This document shows, in pieces, positions 54,320-64,000 of a stretch of 64,000 nt of DNA (its first letter is position 1; each line of letters begins with the position of its first letter). The DNA comes from Pyropia yezoensis (lineage: Eukaryota; Rhodophyta; Bangiophyceae; Bangiales; Bangiaceae). The position numbers and the translations under genes are program-made. The notes beneath the pieces were generated by a model that saw only the letters and a list, made by a program, of their open reading frames with translations, ran no database searches and was not told where the DNA came from. The stretch lies in assembly GCA_009829735.1 (NCBI GenBank), contig CM020618.1, positions 12,057,119 to 12,121,118 of the forward strand, read 5' to 3'.

Positions 54320-57300
54320 GGCGCACCCCCGCCGGCGGGGAAGCAACAGCGTGCGCCCAGACCCGCCCGTCCCGTCGTTGACGCTGCGCCGACCTACCCC
54401 ACCCACCCACCCGCCCACCCAAAATACAGGAGGGGAATGGAAAGGTGATTGGGCAAAAGGGGGGGATGGGGGATGATGGACGGCTTGGGTGGGGGGCGGG
54501 AGGGGGTGGGGGGGGGGGGGGGGGGGGGTGGTGGCTGCGGGGGTGGGTGGCTGGACGGTGCCACGCCGTCTGTGCGCAAGCCGAGGGGGGGCGGGGGAGG
54601 GGGGGGGGGGGGGGGGAGGGTGGTTGCGCCGCCGCGTCGGCGCGCGACAAGGACAGCCTCCCGCAGAGGCCACCACCCACCACCACGCCCGGCAGGGGGA
54701 GGAGAGGGGATGGGGAGGGGGAGGGGAGCGGGCGGGTGGGATGGGCCGCCGCGCCGGGCGGCCGCAAGAGATGAAAACACCAAACGGCAGGAGCGCCGTG
54801 GCGGCCGGCGGCGGCGGCCGGGGCGGCGGCCACAGCGGCGGCGGCGGCGGCAACAGCGGCGGCGGCGGCGGCCTCGGGGGCAACGGCGGCAACGGCGGCA
54901 GCCGCAGCGTTCAGGGGCGGCAGGTGCGGCAGCAGCAGCAGCAGTGCCAGCAGCGGGGGGAGGGCGGAGGGGGGAGGGGGGGGGGCGGGAAGGAGCGGGC
55001 GACGCCAGAGACGGCGGCGAACGACACGGGGGGCGCGAGACCAGCGGGCGAGCGGAAAACAGAAAAAGCACAGAGCAGCGGTTGGGGTGGGGGGCCGGGG
55101 GGGGGGTGGCAGGAAGGGAGGGAGGGAGGGAGGGAGGGAGGGGGGGGGTGCGGCTGGGGGGAGGGCGGGAGTGCCACCGGAACTGGGTAGGTACCTACAC
55201 GGGACGTGGGCGCTGTGGGGCGGCCACGGGGCGGCGGCGGCGCACCGGGGGGGCGATCAAGACGGGGAGGGGGGGGTGCGGGGTGGCACGAGCAACCACC
55301 AAAAAACCGACGGGGAAGAGGGCAGAGGGGAGGGGGGAGACGGGAGGAGGGGCGGGGGAAGAGGGGGGGAGGAACCACGCCGGGCGTGCACCCCACTCCC
55401 CACCGTCGCAGTGGTGGCCCCGGGGGGGGGCGGGGGGGGTGTGTGGGCGTGGGGCGGCGTCTCGTCCGTGGGGTGGAGGACGGGCCGCGCCGCCTCTCCA
55501 TGTGCGGGGGGGACTGGCGGCCTGGCGGCGCGCGGGCGTTTCCGCGGCGCCCCCCCCAACCCCCCCCCCCTTCCCCCGCTGCTGCCACTTGCCCCGCCCA
55601 CCAGCTGTCAGACGCCCGTGTCCCGACGGTGGGGAGTGACGGCAAGGCGCCGCCGCACCGTCGGTGCGGGGCGAGCCAGAGGTGGGGGGGGGGGGGAACA
55701 CAGCAAGAAGGGGGAGGGGGATGGAGGGGGGGAGGGGGGAGAGGGAGAGGACCCCCCCCCCCAGCGGTGAGCTTGCCCACCCCCCTACGACCCACCCGCC
55801 CTTCATTCAGCCCATTGCAACAGCGTCCGACGGCGTAGGGGGGGGGGGGACGGTGGAGGACACCACTGCCCCCATGGGGGCAAGTCCGTGGCGCCCCCCG
55901 CCCCCCCCACCGCTCCCCCCATGTTCAACAGTGGCGCCCCCCCCCCCCCCCCTCCCCCCCCACACCCTCAGAGAGGCGGGGAAGGAGGAAGAGCAGGGGG
56001 GAGAGGCGGCGTGGGGGGGGAAAGAAGGGGTGGGGGGGGGGGGGGTGGAGACCACGGCGGACGTGCGCGCCGTCGGGCGGCCGCCCATGAGGGGTGGCCG
56101 CCTGTCGTCTGCCGCTGGGCCCATCTGTCTGCCGCCGTGACGCGGGGGGGGGGGGGGGGGGGGGGGGGCGGTAGCCGGTAGCCGACCCCGCTGTGGTCCC
56201 CGGAGGGGGGACGGCGGCGGCCGGCCGGTTCGCCGGCATGGACCCCCCCCGCCCCCCGCCGCCGCGTCCAGCACGCGCCAACGACAGGCAACGGCAGGGC
56301 ACACAGTTTACCCCCACGGCCGCCCCCGCGCGCTCTGCGACACGGCACGCACGGCTGATAGCCGCCGCCGACCAGAGACGGCACCAACCCATAAAAGCGA
56401 GGTCGGGGAAAGGGGGGGGGAGGGGTGCAGGAGGGGGGGGGGGGGGGAGGTGAGGGCGCTGGAGGGATGAGGAGCGGCGGTGGTGGCGGGGCGCGTACTG
56501 TACAGCGGGGGGAGCAGGGCGCGCGCGACGCCACCGCCGCGGCACGGTCAGCGGGGGAGGAACCCCCCAGCGCCGCCGTCCAAAACGAGAGAGAGGGGGG
56601 GGAGCGGGGGGGAGGCAGACAGGCGGGCGGGCGGGCGGGCGGGCGGGCGGGCGGGCGGACGCTGCGCCACCGCCAGTGGCGTGAGGTGGAGGTGGCGGGG
56701 CGCGGGGGCGGTGGGAGGGGAGGGCGAGGGGGGGCGTTGGCTGGGGGGGGAACAACGCACCGCCGGGAGGCGGGGTGCCGCCGTGGGGGTGCCCACGGAG
56801 CAGATCGTGGGCCCCCCCCCGCGGGTCCGGCCGGCCGGCCTCCCCCTCACCAGTAACGGCAACGGGCGGCCAATGTGCGCGGCCGCACGGCCAAAGGCGC
56901 TCTCGGCACGGCGCTCTCAGTCGTCTTGTGTATCTCTCGAGGGGGTCTTTCGAGAGCCCAATGGGTACTTCCAAGTACGACTGCTTCGTAAGTTGCATTC
57001 ATTCCCCATTGCGTACATCCTCATTGCTCTGTGTACAGACAACAAGAATTAAATGAGGACGGCGGGGCCACATGCCCCCGCGGTGGCCCACCGTGGCCAA
57101 GACCTCCCACGCCGCGGCCATAGCGTTGGGAGGGGGGGGCCCCCCACGAGGCCGCCCGCCCAGCGGGGCGACCACCGTGCCCGCCACGCGGCGGCCACCC
57201 AGCGCGCTCGCCGGGGTCGGGGGGGGTGGGGCGGGGCGGCGGCGCCAGCGGCGCCTCCTAACGCCGCTTTCGTGCCACTGTCAGCGGGGCGGGGCCCGCC

Positions 57301-60300
57301 CCCCGCGCCTGCGCGCCCAGCCCGGATCCCATCCGTCCTGGGCAGTGGGAGACCAGCCGCGGCGGGTGGTCAGGACGCGCGCACATCATCCGTCTGAGAG
57401 TGAAGCGGGTTGGGGATCCCCTCTCCCCTCCCCCGCCCCGCCGCGTGACCTGGCCTCCCCTCCGGCCCCCCGCCATCCCCCCCCGCCTCAGGCCCGCCAC
57501 CGCGTGTCGCGGTGCGGGGATCCCGGTACGGACGCGCGTACCAGGCGTGTGCCGGCCACGGTCGCGCGACGGGGCGACGGGCCCGCTGGCCAGAATTCTG
57601 CTCTGGGAGGGGGCGCGGGGGGCGGGGCCGGCGCGGGGGCGCTTCCCCGGCTCGTCCTCTGGTCCGCTCCCCCCCCCCACCTTGGTAGAAGGGAGCCGCC
57701 CGCGGGGGCTCGGGAGCACCCACCTGCCGCCGGGACGCACCGCCCTGACCCCCTCTATCCAGCCGTTGGCGAGTGGGGAGCCGCTGCGGGGTGGTTTTTG
57801 TTGTGTAAAGGGCTTCTCCCGTCTGGGGCGCTTTCTTGCTGGCCGCGCCCAGCCCCTTCGCGACCGCGATCCCCCGAGCGCCCCCAAACGTCGGGTTCAT
57901 GGGGATTATGCCCCCCCCAGTATGTACCGGCAGCCTGCGACTCGGTGGGGCCAGCATGTCCCGCGAGGCCCTCCAGCAGCCCCTCCTCCTCGCGCTCCAA
58001 CAAACGACCGGCAACCGAACAACCGCCCCGCCCCCTCCCGCCAGTCTGTGATGGAAAACAAACATTCATGATGGAGCACAACAGCAGGGACTCGGCGCGG
58101 GTGGTGCGGCGTGTGGACGGGTGCCCCGCCGCCCGCCCCGCGCGCGCGGGACCTCCGCGGGGATCCACGTGGGCAGGTCGCCGGTCGCGCGTCGCTGCTT
58201 CTTGCCCCCCGGCCCCCGCGGCTGACCAGACAGCGCACGCAACCCACGCTGGGGTGCGGAGCGCCCACACCATTGGACGCCATGTGCGGCGCAATAGGCG
58301 CGTCGGCGGGGTGGGCGCTGCGCGCGCGCTGGGGCGCCCAAACGGCGCTCTGAGGCGCCGCCCCTTCTATCCCCGAGATCTGTGGGGGGGCGGGGGGCAC
58401 GGGCGACGTCTGTCGGTGGTGGTGCGTCCACACCCCGCCCACGCCCCCCCCCTCCCGCCCACCCCCCTTGTGGGCGTGTGGCGTTGGAGTACACATCACA
58501 GGCTGGGCCCCGCCGCAACGGTCTGTTGGCAGCGGCTGGCAGCTGCAACGGGTGGGTGGGAATGACGCGCACCCGGGGCGGGCGAACCGCGGGGGGGGGG
58601 GTACCGTACGATACATCATAGGGTGGGAAGGAGCGGAGATGGGAACAGAGAGGGGCGGTGTGGCCACGAGGGCCGGCGCATTTCTCTCTCACACTACCCC
58701 CCCCTCCCCCCCCCTCTCCCTCTGTCCTCTCCCCCCTCTTGGCCAGCGCCGCGGCTCGCGGCGTCGCTCTTCCCGTCTGGCCGTGGCCGTCGCCGGCGGG
58801 GGGAGCGGCAACCATGCCAACAGCGGCGCCAGCCCGGGACTCGCCCCGCGCTGTACCCCGCCCACCAAAGACCCACCGTGGGTCGGCGGGCAACAGGAAA
58901 GGGGGGGGGGAGAGGGCGCGCTGACGAGCCCGCCCCACAGCCGCAACGACGATGCACCACGCCCCATCGTGGGATGATCCTGCACACAGCCTGCCGACGA
59001 GGGGCGGGAGGGGTGGTGGGCGGGAGGGAGGGGCGGCAGAAGGGGGCAACAGCAGCAGCAGAAGCAGCAGCAGCGCCTGGAGAGGGGGGGGCGCGGGGGG
59101 GGGCCACGCTGTCTCACTTGTCACTCGGCTGGATGGTCGGCAGATGAGGCGGCGGAGGGGGGGTCGCCCGCCCCTTTCCCACAGCGGTGGCTCGGGGTTC
59201 CCCCTCAGAGTTTGGAGGCGCCGGTGCCTGGCGCCCCGACCCTCGTCCTCCCCCCGTCCCCCTTTTCCCCCGCCATGCGCACACCTCACCGACGGCTTCC
59301 ACCCATATTCCTATGAACGGCCGCCGGCGCCCACACACCAGCGGCGGCGTGGACTGCCTGGCGATCCCGCCCCCCGCCCCCTCCTCCCCGCCCGATGGAC
59401 CGTCGCCTGTGTCTCTATTCTCTTGTTCTGTTTCCTCCGTCCAGCCCTGCTTCCCACAGCCCCACTGGGGGAGAGGGAACCAGGGGGGCTCCCTCCCCGC
59501 ACCCCGCGCGCGGGGGAAGGGGGGCACGAGCCGCGCCGCGCGCGGCCCGTCGGCAAGAGACGGGTTTTTCTCCCCCGCCCCTGCCCCTGAGCACCCCCAC
59601 GCGCTAACCACGCTTGGCGTCGCTGGCGACGGCGGCAGGGGGGGGATCACCCCCCCCCCCCCCCTGCCCAGCCGTGCACGTCGCCGACCGCGGGCGCCGT
59701 CCGTCCACGCGCGTGCGCGCATGCCGCGCCTCGCTGTCCATGGGCGGTCGGGGTGCGCGCGCGCGTTTCCCCAGCGCGCCTCCCCCCACACAGCCCCGGG
59801 GGCGCCGCCAGAGGCTGGTGCTGCGGCGGCCACCCACCGCCACAGACCGTGGATGGAGGAGAGGGAGTGGGGAGGGGGGGGGGGGAGGAAACGGGGGCGG
59901 CCACGGCGTCCTTTCCTTCCCCACACCCGCCTCCCGCGGGGCGCACAGTGGGTTTGGGCTTGCCACTGGCGCCCGTCGGCGGGCAGGCAGGCACGGGGGT
60001 TTAGGCTCGGCCGCAGCCCCCCCGCCCCACCCCTCCCCCCCATCCAGCCCCTCCTCGTCCCCCCGACGCACCACCCCCGCGCCGGCCCACCCACTCCCCC
60101 CCCACCCGCCCCCGCGCCCCGCGGCCGCGACAGTGCGCGGCCCGTCGGCCGACCGTCTGTGCGCACCGCGTTGCGACGGCGGGCGTGCAGGCGCCATACG
60201 GCGCGCCGCCGACGGCGCACGCGGGGACGGGCGGGAGGCGACCCAGGCCGCTGTCGTGCGCGAGGCGGGGGCGGGGGAGGAGGGAGGGGGGAGGGGGGGG

Positions 60301-60892
60301 AAGGGGGGGGGGCGGAAGAGCGTACTAAACCCCTCACCCCCCCCAGCACGCGTGCGCCGGGAGGGCAGGCGCCCACCCCCGCACCGTGCGCCTCCGAGGC
60401 TGGGGGGCGAAGGGGAAGGGGGGGGGTGCCCTTGCGCGACATAAAAGCCCCCGCCGCCGCCGCCGCCGCCCCCCGTGGCTGGCCGCTCTCCCTCTGTCGC
60501 GCCCTCTTCTCCCCGCTCCCGTGCACGTGGGGAAGGGCCCCGTCCCCACGTCGTCGGACAACGTCCCCCGGTCACCAAACCCACGTCTGGCCTACGGCAA
60601 GCAGCGGCCGGCGGCGGCGTACGCCGTAAGCAGCCGCCGCTACCGGACGTGCCCCCCCCCTTGACAGCCGCCGCCGTCGTTGGCGTGCGGGGCGTGGACC
60701 TCCCCGACTTTAACGCCCGACGCGCACACCCCCGTGCCGTAGGAGGCCGCCACCGTCGTTGGGGTCGGGGCGTGGACGCGACTTTCACGCCCGACGCGCC
60801 GCACCCGCCCGCGCTACGGGAGGCCCACTCCGGACGCTCCCCTTCTCCCCCCCCCCACCGCCTCCTCCATCCCACCACCCCCCAAACCACCA
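54320..60892. other. Homopolymer- and microsatellite-rich intergenic DNA
   Basis: G and C runs over 10 bases are frequent (for example 54510-54528, 56143-56168). There is a GGGA tandem at 55118-55140 and a (CGGG)n tract at 56626-56660. A 7-bp hairpin in a lower-GC pocket (56934-56956) precedes 57050. All long open frames here are low-complexity on both strands at once, and I support none as a gene. Confidence 0.55.
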
Positions 60893-61202
60893 ATGGGCCC
60901 ACCCCCAAGGGCACGCCGGGAGCTACCCCCCGCCGTCCCCGTGCCTGCCCCCCCCCTCCCTTCCACGCTGCCGCCGCTGCCGCTGCTGCCGCCGCCGTCG
61001 CTCCTCGGCGCCGCGTCAACGGTGACGGCGTCGCCGTCGCCGCCGCTGCTGCCGCCGCTCCCCAGGCGGGCGGGCGCTCCCACCGTCGGTGCCGCCTGCG
61101 CGGGAGGCCGCGGTGGGGAAGGAGGGGGGGCGCCCCGGCTGCCCCGCCACTGGCTGCTCGACGCGCCATCGGCGCCGCCGCCCCCCCCCGCGCCGCCGCC
61201 CA

Positions 61203-61244
<42 letters not shown>

Positions 61245-61630
61245 AGCCGCGGCCGTCGCAGCGGCCAGCGGCGCCGCCGCTGGGGGTGGCGCGGGCCGGG
61301 CCGTCCAAGCCACCGCCGCTGCAGCGGCGGCCGGCGGGGAGGGCTGCCGGCGGCGGCGGCCGCGGCGGCCGCGGCGGCCAGCCCCTCGGGGGCGCGCTTG
61401 GCGGTTCGGCGTGGCTGCCGCCATCGGCAACGACCGGCTGTCCCGCCGCGCCCTCCCCCACCTTTTCAGACACAACGGTTGGGGCGAGCGGCGGCGGTGG
61501 CGGCGGCGGTGGCGGTGGCAATGGCGGCTGCAGCGGCGGTGACCGCGGCGGCCGTGGCGGCGGTGGTGGGCGCGGCGGCTGTGGCTCCCCCCTCACCCCC
61601 CCCGCGGCGGTGGCGTCGTGGCCGGGGGCG

Positions 61631-61669
<39 letters not shown>

Positions 61670-62240
61670 CGGCGGCCCCGGCCCCCCCCCCCGCCCCCCC
61701 CCCCCCCCCCCCCGGCCCGGCTCCCTGCGGGCGGCACGGACCGCGGCGCTCGCCGCCCTCCTATCCCGCTCCCCCCGCAAGGGCCACCTCCGCTGCTGCC
61801 TGTGCGCCGAGGACGTGTGGTCCCCAAACGGGCGCCACCACCTCACCGCGTGTGGGGTGCTCAACGGGTGGCGCCGCGCCCGCCGGGCGGCCGCCGAGGA
61901 CGCCGCCGCCGGCCGTGCCAACGGCGGCGGCGGCGGCAGCGTGCATGCAAACGGCGGCGGCGGCGGTGGCGGCAGCGTGCATGCAAACAGCGGCGGCGGC
62001 GGCGGCGGCGGCGGCGTGCCAGCGGGGGCGGCCGGCGGGCGCACACCACCGCACCACCCGCCCGGGACCAGAGGGGCGGAGCCGCCACCCCCGCCCCCGG
62101 CGGCGGCGCTCTTTGACGCCGTCGCCGCCCACGACGCGGCGGCCGCGGCGGAGCGGGCGGCGGCGAGGTGGCGGGGGGGAGCGGCGGCAGCGGCGGCGGC
62201 GTGGCGATCCGACGGCGTCGGGGGCACCGGCAGCGGCTGA
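60893..62240 (+). CDS. Putative C2HC-finger protein, frame broken at poly-C
   Basis: ATG 60893 (ACCAATGGG) opens a Pro/Ala/Gly-rich frame that includes TFSDTTVGASGG and reaches the C runs at about 61640-61712. Beyond them a second frame reads ALLSRSPRKGHLRCCLCAEDVW, then NGRHHLTACGVLNGWRRARRAAAED, a C-x2-C...H-x4-C finger-like unit, followed by Gly-rich repeats with SVHANGGGG words and an Ala-rich helix to a stop at 62240. A run-length error would join both. Family not identified; the finger could bind metal. The poly-Pro part is weak evidence on its own. Confidence 0.4.
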
Positions 62241-62277
62241 GGCAGATGGGTGAGCGTGGGGGGGGGGTTCCTCCCTC

Positions 62278-62367
62278 GTGCCGTGCCGTGCCGTGCCGTG
62301 CCGTGCCGTGCCGTGCCGTGCCGTGCCGTGCCGTGCCGTGCCGTGCCGTGCCGTGCCGTTCCGTGCC
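62278..62367. repeat. (CCGTG)n pentanucleotide microsatellite
   Basis: About 17 almost perfect units; one T-for-G change at the right end. Confidence 0.95.
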
Positions 62368-62671
62368 GCGCGACGGCGGGGCGGCCGTCGCGGCAAGCCC
62401 GAGGCGGTAGCGGCGTCGGTGGAGGCGGCGGGCGCGGCGGCGTACGCCGCCGCGCGTTGGCGGCAGCAGGGGCGGGCGCCTGTGCCAACCCCGCCAGCCT
62501 CCCCTCCCCCACCCGCCACGGACTCTCCTGGCGTGTCCGTGGCGCGGCACCGGCGGCGCGGCCGGCAAGGACGCAAGGTGGTGGCCGCGGAGGAAGAAAA
62601 CACAAGGAAAAGAGCATGGGTGTGGCGTGGGGGCGTGGGGAGGGAGTGCCGGGGTGGTGAACTGGGAACGA

Positions 62672-62674
<3 letters not shown>

Positions 62675-62709
<35 letters not shown>
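62675..62709. repeat. Poly(A) run, 35 bases
   Basis: Uninterrupted A run in otherwise GC-rich DNA. No retrotransposed gene or LINE-like body was found to its left. Confidence 0.95.
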
Positions 62710-62712
<3 letters not shown>

Positions 62713-62940
62713 ACGAGACCGTCGGGCGCTGGCTGGAGGGATGTGGGGCACCGGGCGCTTGTTGAGGGGTGGGAGAAGGGCGGGGAGGAGCCGCGGGGTG
62801 GGTCGCCCGCGCAGCGGGAGGCGAGCGGCACCCGAAAGCCCACCACACACAAAACAAACAAAAAAACAGTCGGGAAGGGTTGGGGGGGGGCGGGGGGAGT
62901 GCAGCGGGAACGGGTGGGTGGGCGGGTAGGTGGGGGGCGG

Positions 62941-63069
62941 GGACGAGGCGCGCACGACAAGACGCTCGCCTTCTTCCTCGCAGGGACGAGGCGCGCACGA
63001 CAAGACGCTCGCCTTCATCCTCGAGGGGACGGGGCGCGCGCGACAAGACGCTCGCCTTCTTCCTCGCCC
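62941..63069. repeat. 43-bp tandem repeat, three copies
   Basis: Units begin at 62941, 62984 and 63027 with a few substitutions; all share the word CGACAAGACGCTCGCC. It lies just downstream of the stop of the partial gene at the right edge. Confidence 0.9.
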
Positions 63070-63126
63070 CCCCCCCCTCAACCTCCCACCGACCTCCCCG
63101 CGCGCCCCCGCGCCACCCAACGCGCC

Positions 63127-63581
63127 TCACCCCCCCCCCGCCATGGCCCGCAGCCGCCCGTCGGGGGCGATGCCAAACACCCGGCCGGCGGCGGTGGCGG
63201 CGGCGGCGGCCGGCCCGTCAAGGACCTCGTAGCCCCCAAACGGGGGGAGCGCCGCCGCGGGTGGGGGGCGGGGGGGGGGGCGGGCGCCCGCGCCGCTGCC
63301 GCGACCGCCGCGGTGGCCGGTTTCGCTGGTGGTCGTGGTCGTGGTCGTCAAGGGAGAGTCGGCGGCCGCGGCACTGGCGGCAGGGGGGGTGCTGCCGCCG
63401 GCGGGGAAGGGGGCAGAGGGGGTGGCAGCGGCCGGCTCCCCCCACCCCCACGCAAGCGACCGAGACGGCGACGGCGGCGGCAGCGGCGGCGCATGGGCGC
63501 GCACCGCCGCCACGGAGGTGGCAGGTGACGGTGGCGGCGGCGGCGCGGGGACGGGCGGCGGCAGCGGGGTGGCAGCAGCCA

Positions 63582-63612
<31 letters not shown>

Positions 63613-63906
63613 CGGCGGTACGGCCACAGCCGCAGCAACGGCGGGCGGCAGCACGGCCGCCGCCGGCGGGCCGACGGTCCGACGCGGCGGCGGCGCCCCC
63701 GCGGCGGGCGTGTCGGCGGCGGCCGCGTCGGCGGCCGCCACCGCCGCCGCCCAGACGCGGCCCGCCGACAGCCGCGACGGCGGTAGGTGGAGGGTGTAGC
63801 GCTGAAAGGTGCCCGCCGCGGCGGCACGCGGCGGCGGGGTCGAGCTGGCGGCGGCGGCGGTAGCCCAGTGGCGGCCGCCCGTGTAGGACAGCGGGGCGCC
63901 ACCATA

Positions 63907-63943
<37 letters not shown>

Positions 63944-63999
63944 GCGGCCTCCGGCGCGTCGCCCCGCCACGATGGGGGCGGACAGGGGGTGGCGGGGGG
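63127..63999 (-). CDS. 3' part of an unidentified gene (runs off the window)
   Basis: A single frame from the window edge to a stop at 63127. After a GDAPEAAADA start the segment YGGAPLSYTGGRHWA and GTFQRYTLHLPPSRLSAGRVW has balanced, domain-like composition. A Pro/Ala low-complexity middle follows, and then a C-terminal FGGYEVLDGP...AAGRVFGIAPDGRLRAMAGGG. Third-position GC is very high. No family recognised; the N-terminus is outside the window. Confidence 0.5.
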
Positions 64000-64000
64000 G

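Noticed and set aside
54449..60526. Several 300-490 codon open frames on both strands
   Set aside because: They arise from G/C homopolymer runs that exclude stops; all are Gly/Pro/Arg/Ala low complexity without motifs or codon bias.
62675..62709. Poly(A) tail of a retrotransposed gene or non-LTR element
   Set aside because: No gene body, LINE domain or target duplication was found next to the A run.
62278..63069. CRISPR-like array
   Set aside because: The repeats are contiguous tandem units without spacers, in a eukaryotic context.

Overview
This is nuclear DNA of a GC-rich eukaryote. The genes that can be recognised are eukaryotic: a MICOS-type mitofilin, a mitochondrial acyl-CoA carboxylase beta subunit, an RBM42-type RNA-binding protein, C2H2 zinc fingers and a secreted S1 protease. 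Several are split by short GT-AG introns, and the strand carries long poly-Ala/Gly/Pro runs and many homopolymers. Few short introns, very high GC and heavy LTR/tyrosine-recombinase retroelement load would fit a bangiophyte red alga, but nothing in the window proves the lineage. That assignment is inference only.

Layout. 1-2.9 kb: right part (protease start, gag, 5' LTR) of a minus-strand Ty3/gypsy element cut by the window edge. 2.9-5.2 kb: a small hypothetical gene and a decayed DUF5060 (glycoside-hydrolase-associated) pseudogene. 5.6-10.4 kb: a two-exon, about 1,534-residue MIC60/mitofilin-like gene. 12.1-16.6 kb: a multi-exon Mutator-like (MULE) transposase pseudogene, broken by a solo LTR with a perfect 5-bp target duplication and truncated by an old solo Ty3 LTR. 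19.2-21 kb: a mitochondrial propionyl-CoA carboxylase beta-type gene. 22-23.8 kb: an unknown membrane protein. 26.7-29.1 kb: an RBM42-like gene. 29-33.9 kb: low-complexity and intergenic DNA.

33.9-52.6 kb is a retroelement pile-up in one host locus. It holds (i) a complete 9,377-bp Ty3/gypsy chromovirus (TSD ATCTG) with gag, protease, RT-RNase H-integrase-chromodomain on the minus strand and a large antisense ORF on the plus strand; (ii) a second solo LTR (TSD CTACC); and (iii) a PAT/Ngaro-like tyrosine-recombinase retrotransposon with split direct repeats. Host coding sequence, including a C2H2 zinc-finger protein, can be read across the insertion points. 52.7-54.3 kb: a secreted S1 serine protease. 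54.3-64 kb: mostly G/C homopolymer and microsatellite DNA, with a C2HC-finger-like gene and the 3' end of one further gene at the right edge.

The most unusual items are the antisense 647-codon RS-tailed ORF inside the chromovirus, the Cys-rich ORF kept open in all four of its LTRs, stop/start codon overlaps in both retroelements, the dense CAA(C/G)TTG palindromes of the chromovirus, and the repeat-inflated mitofilin.
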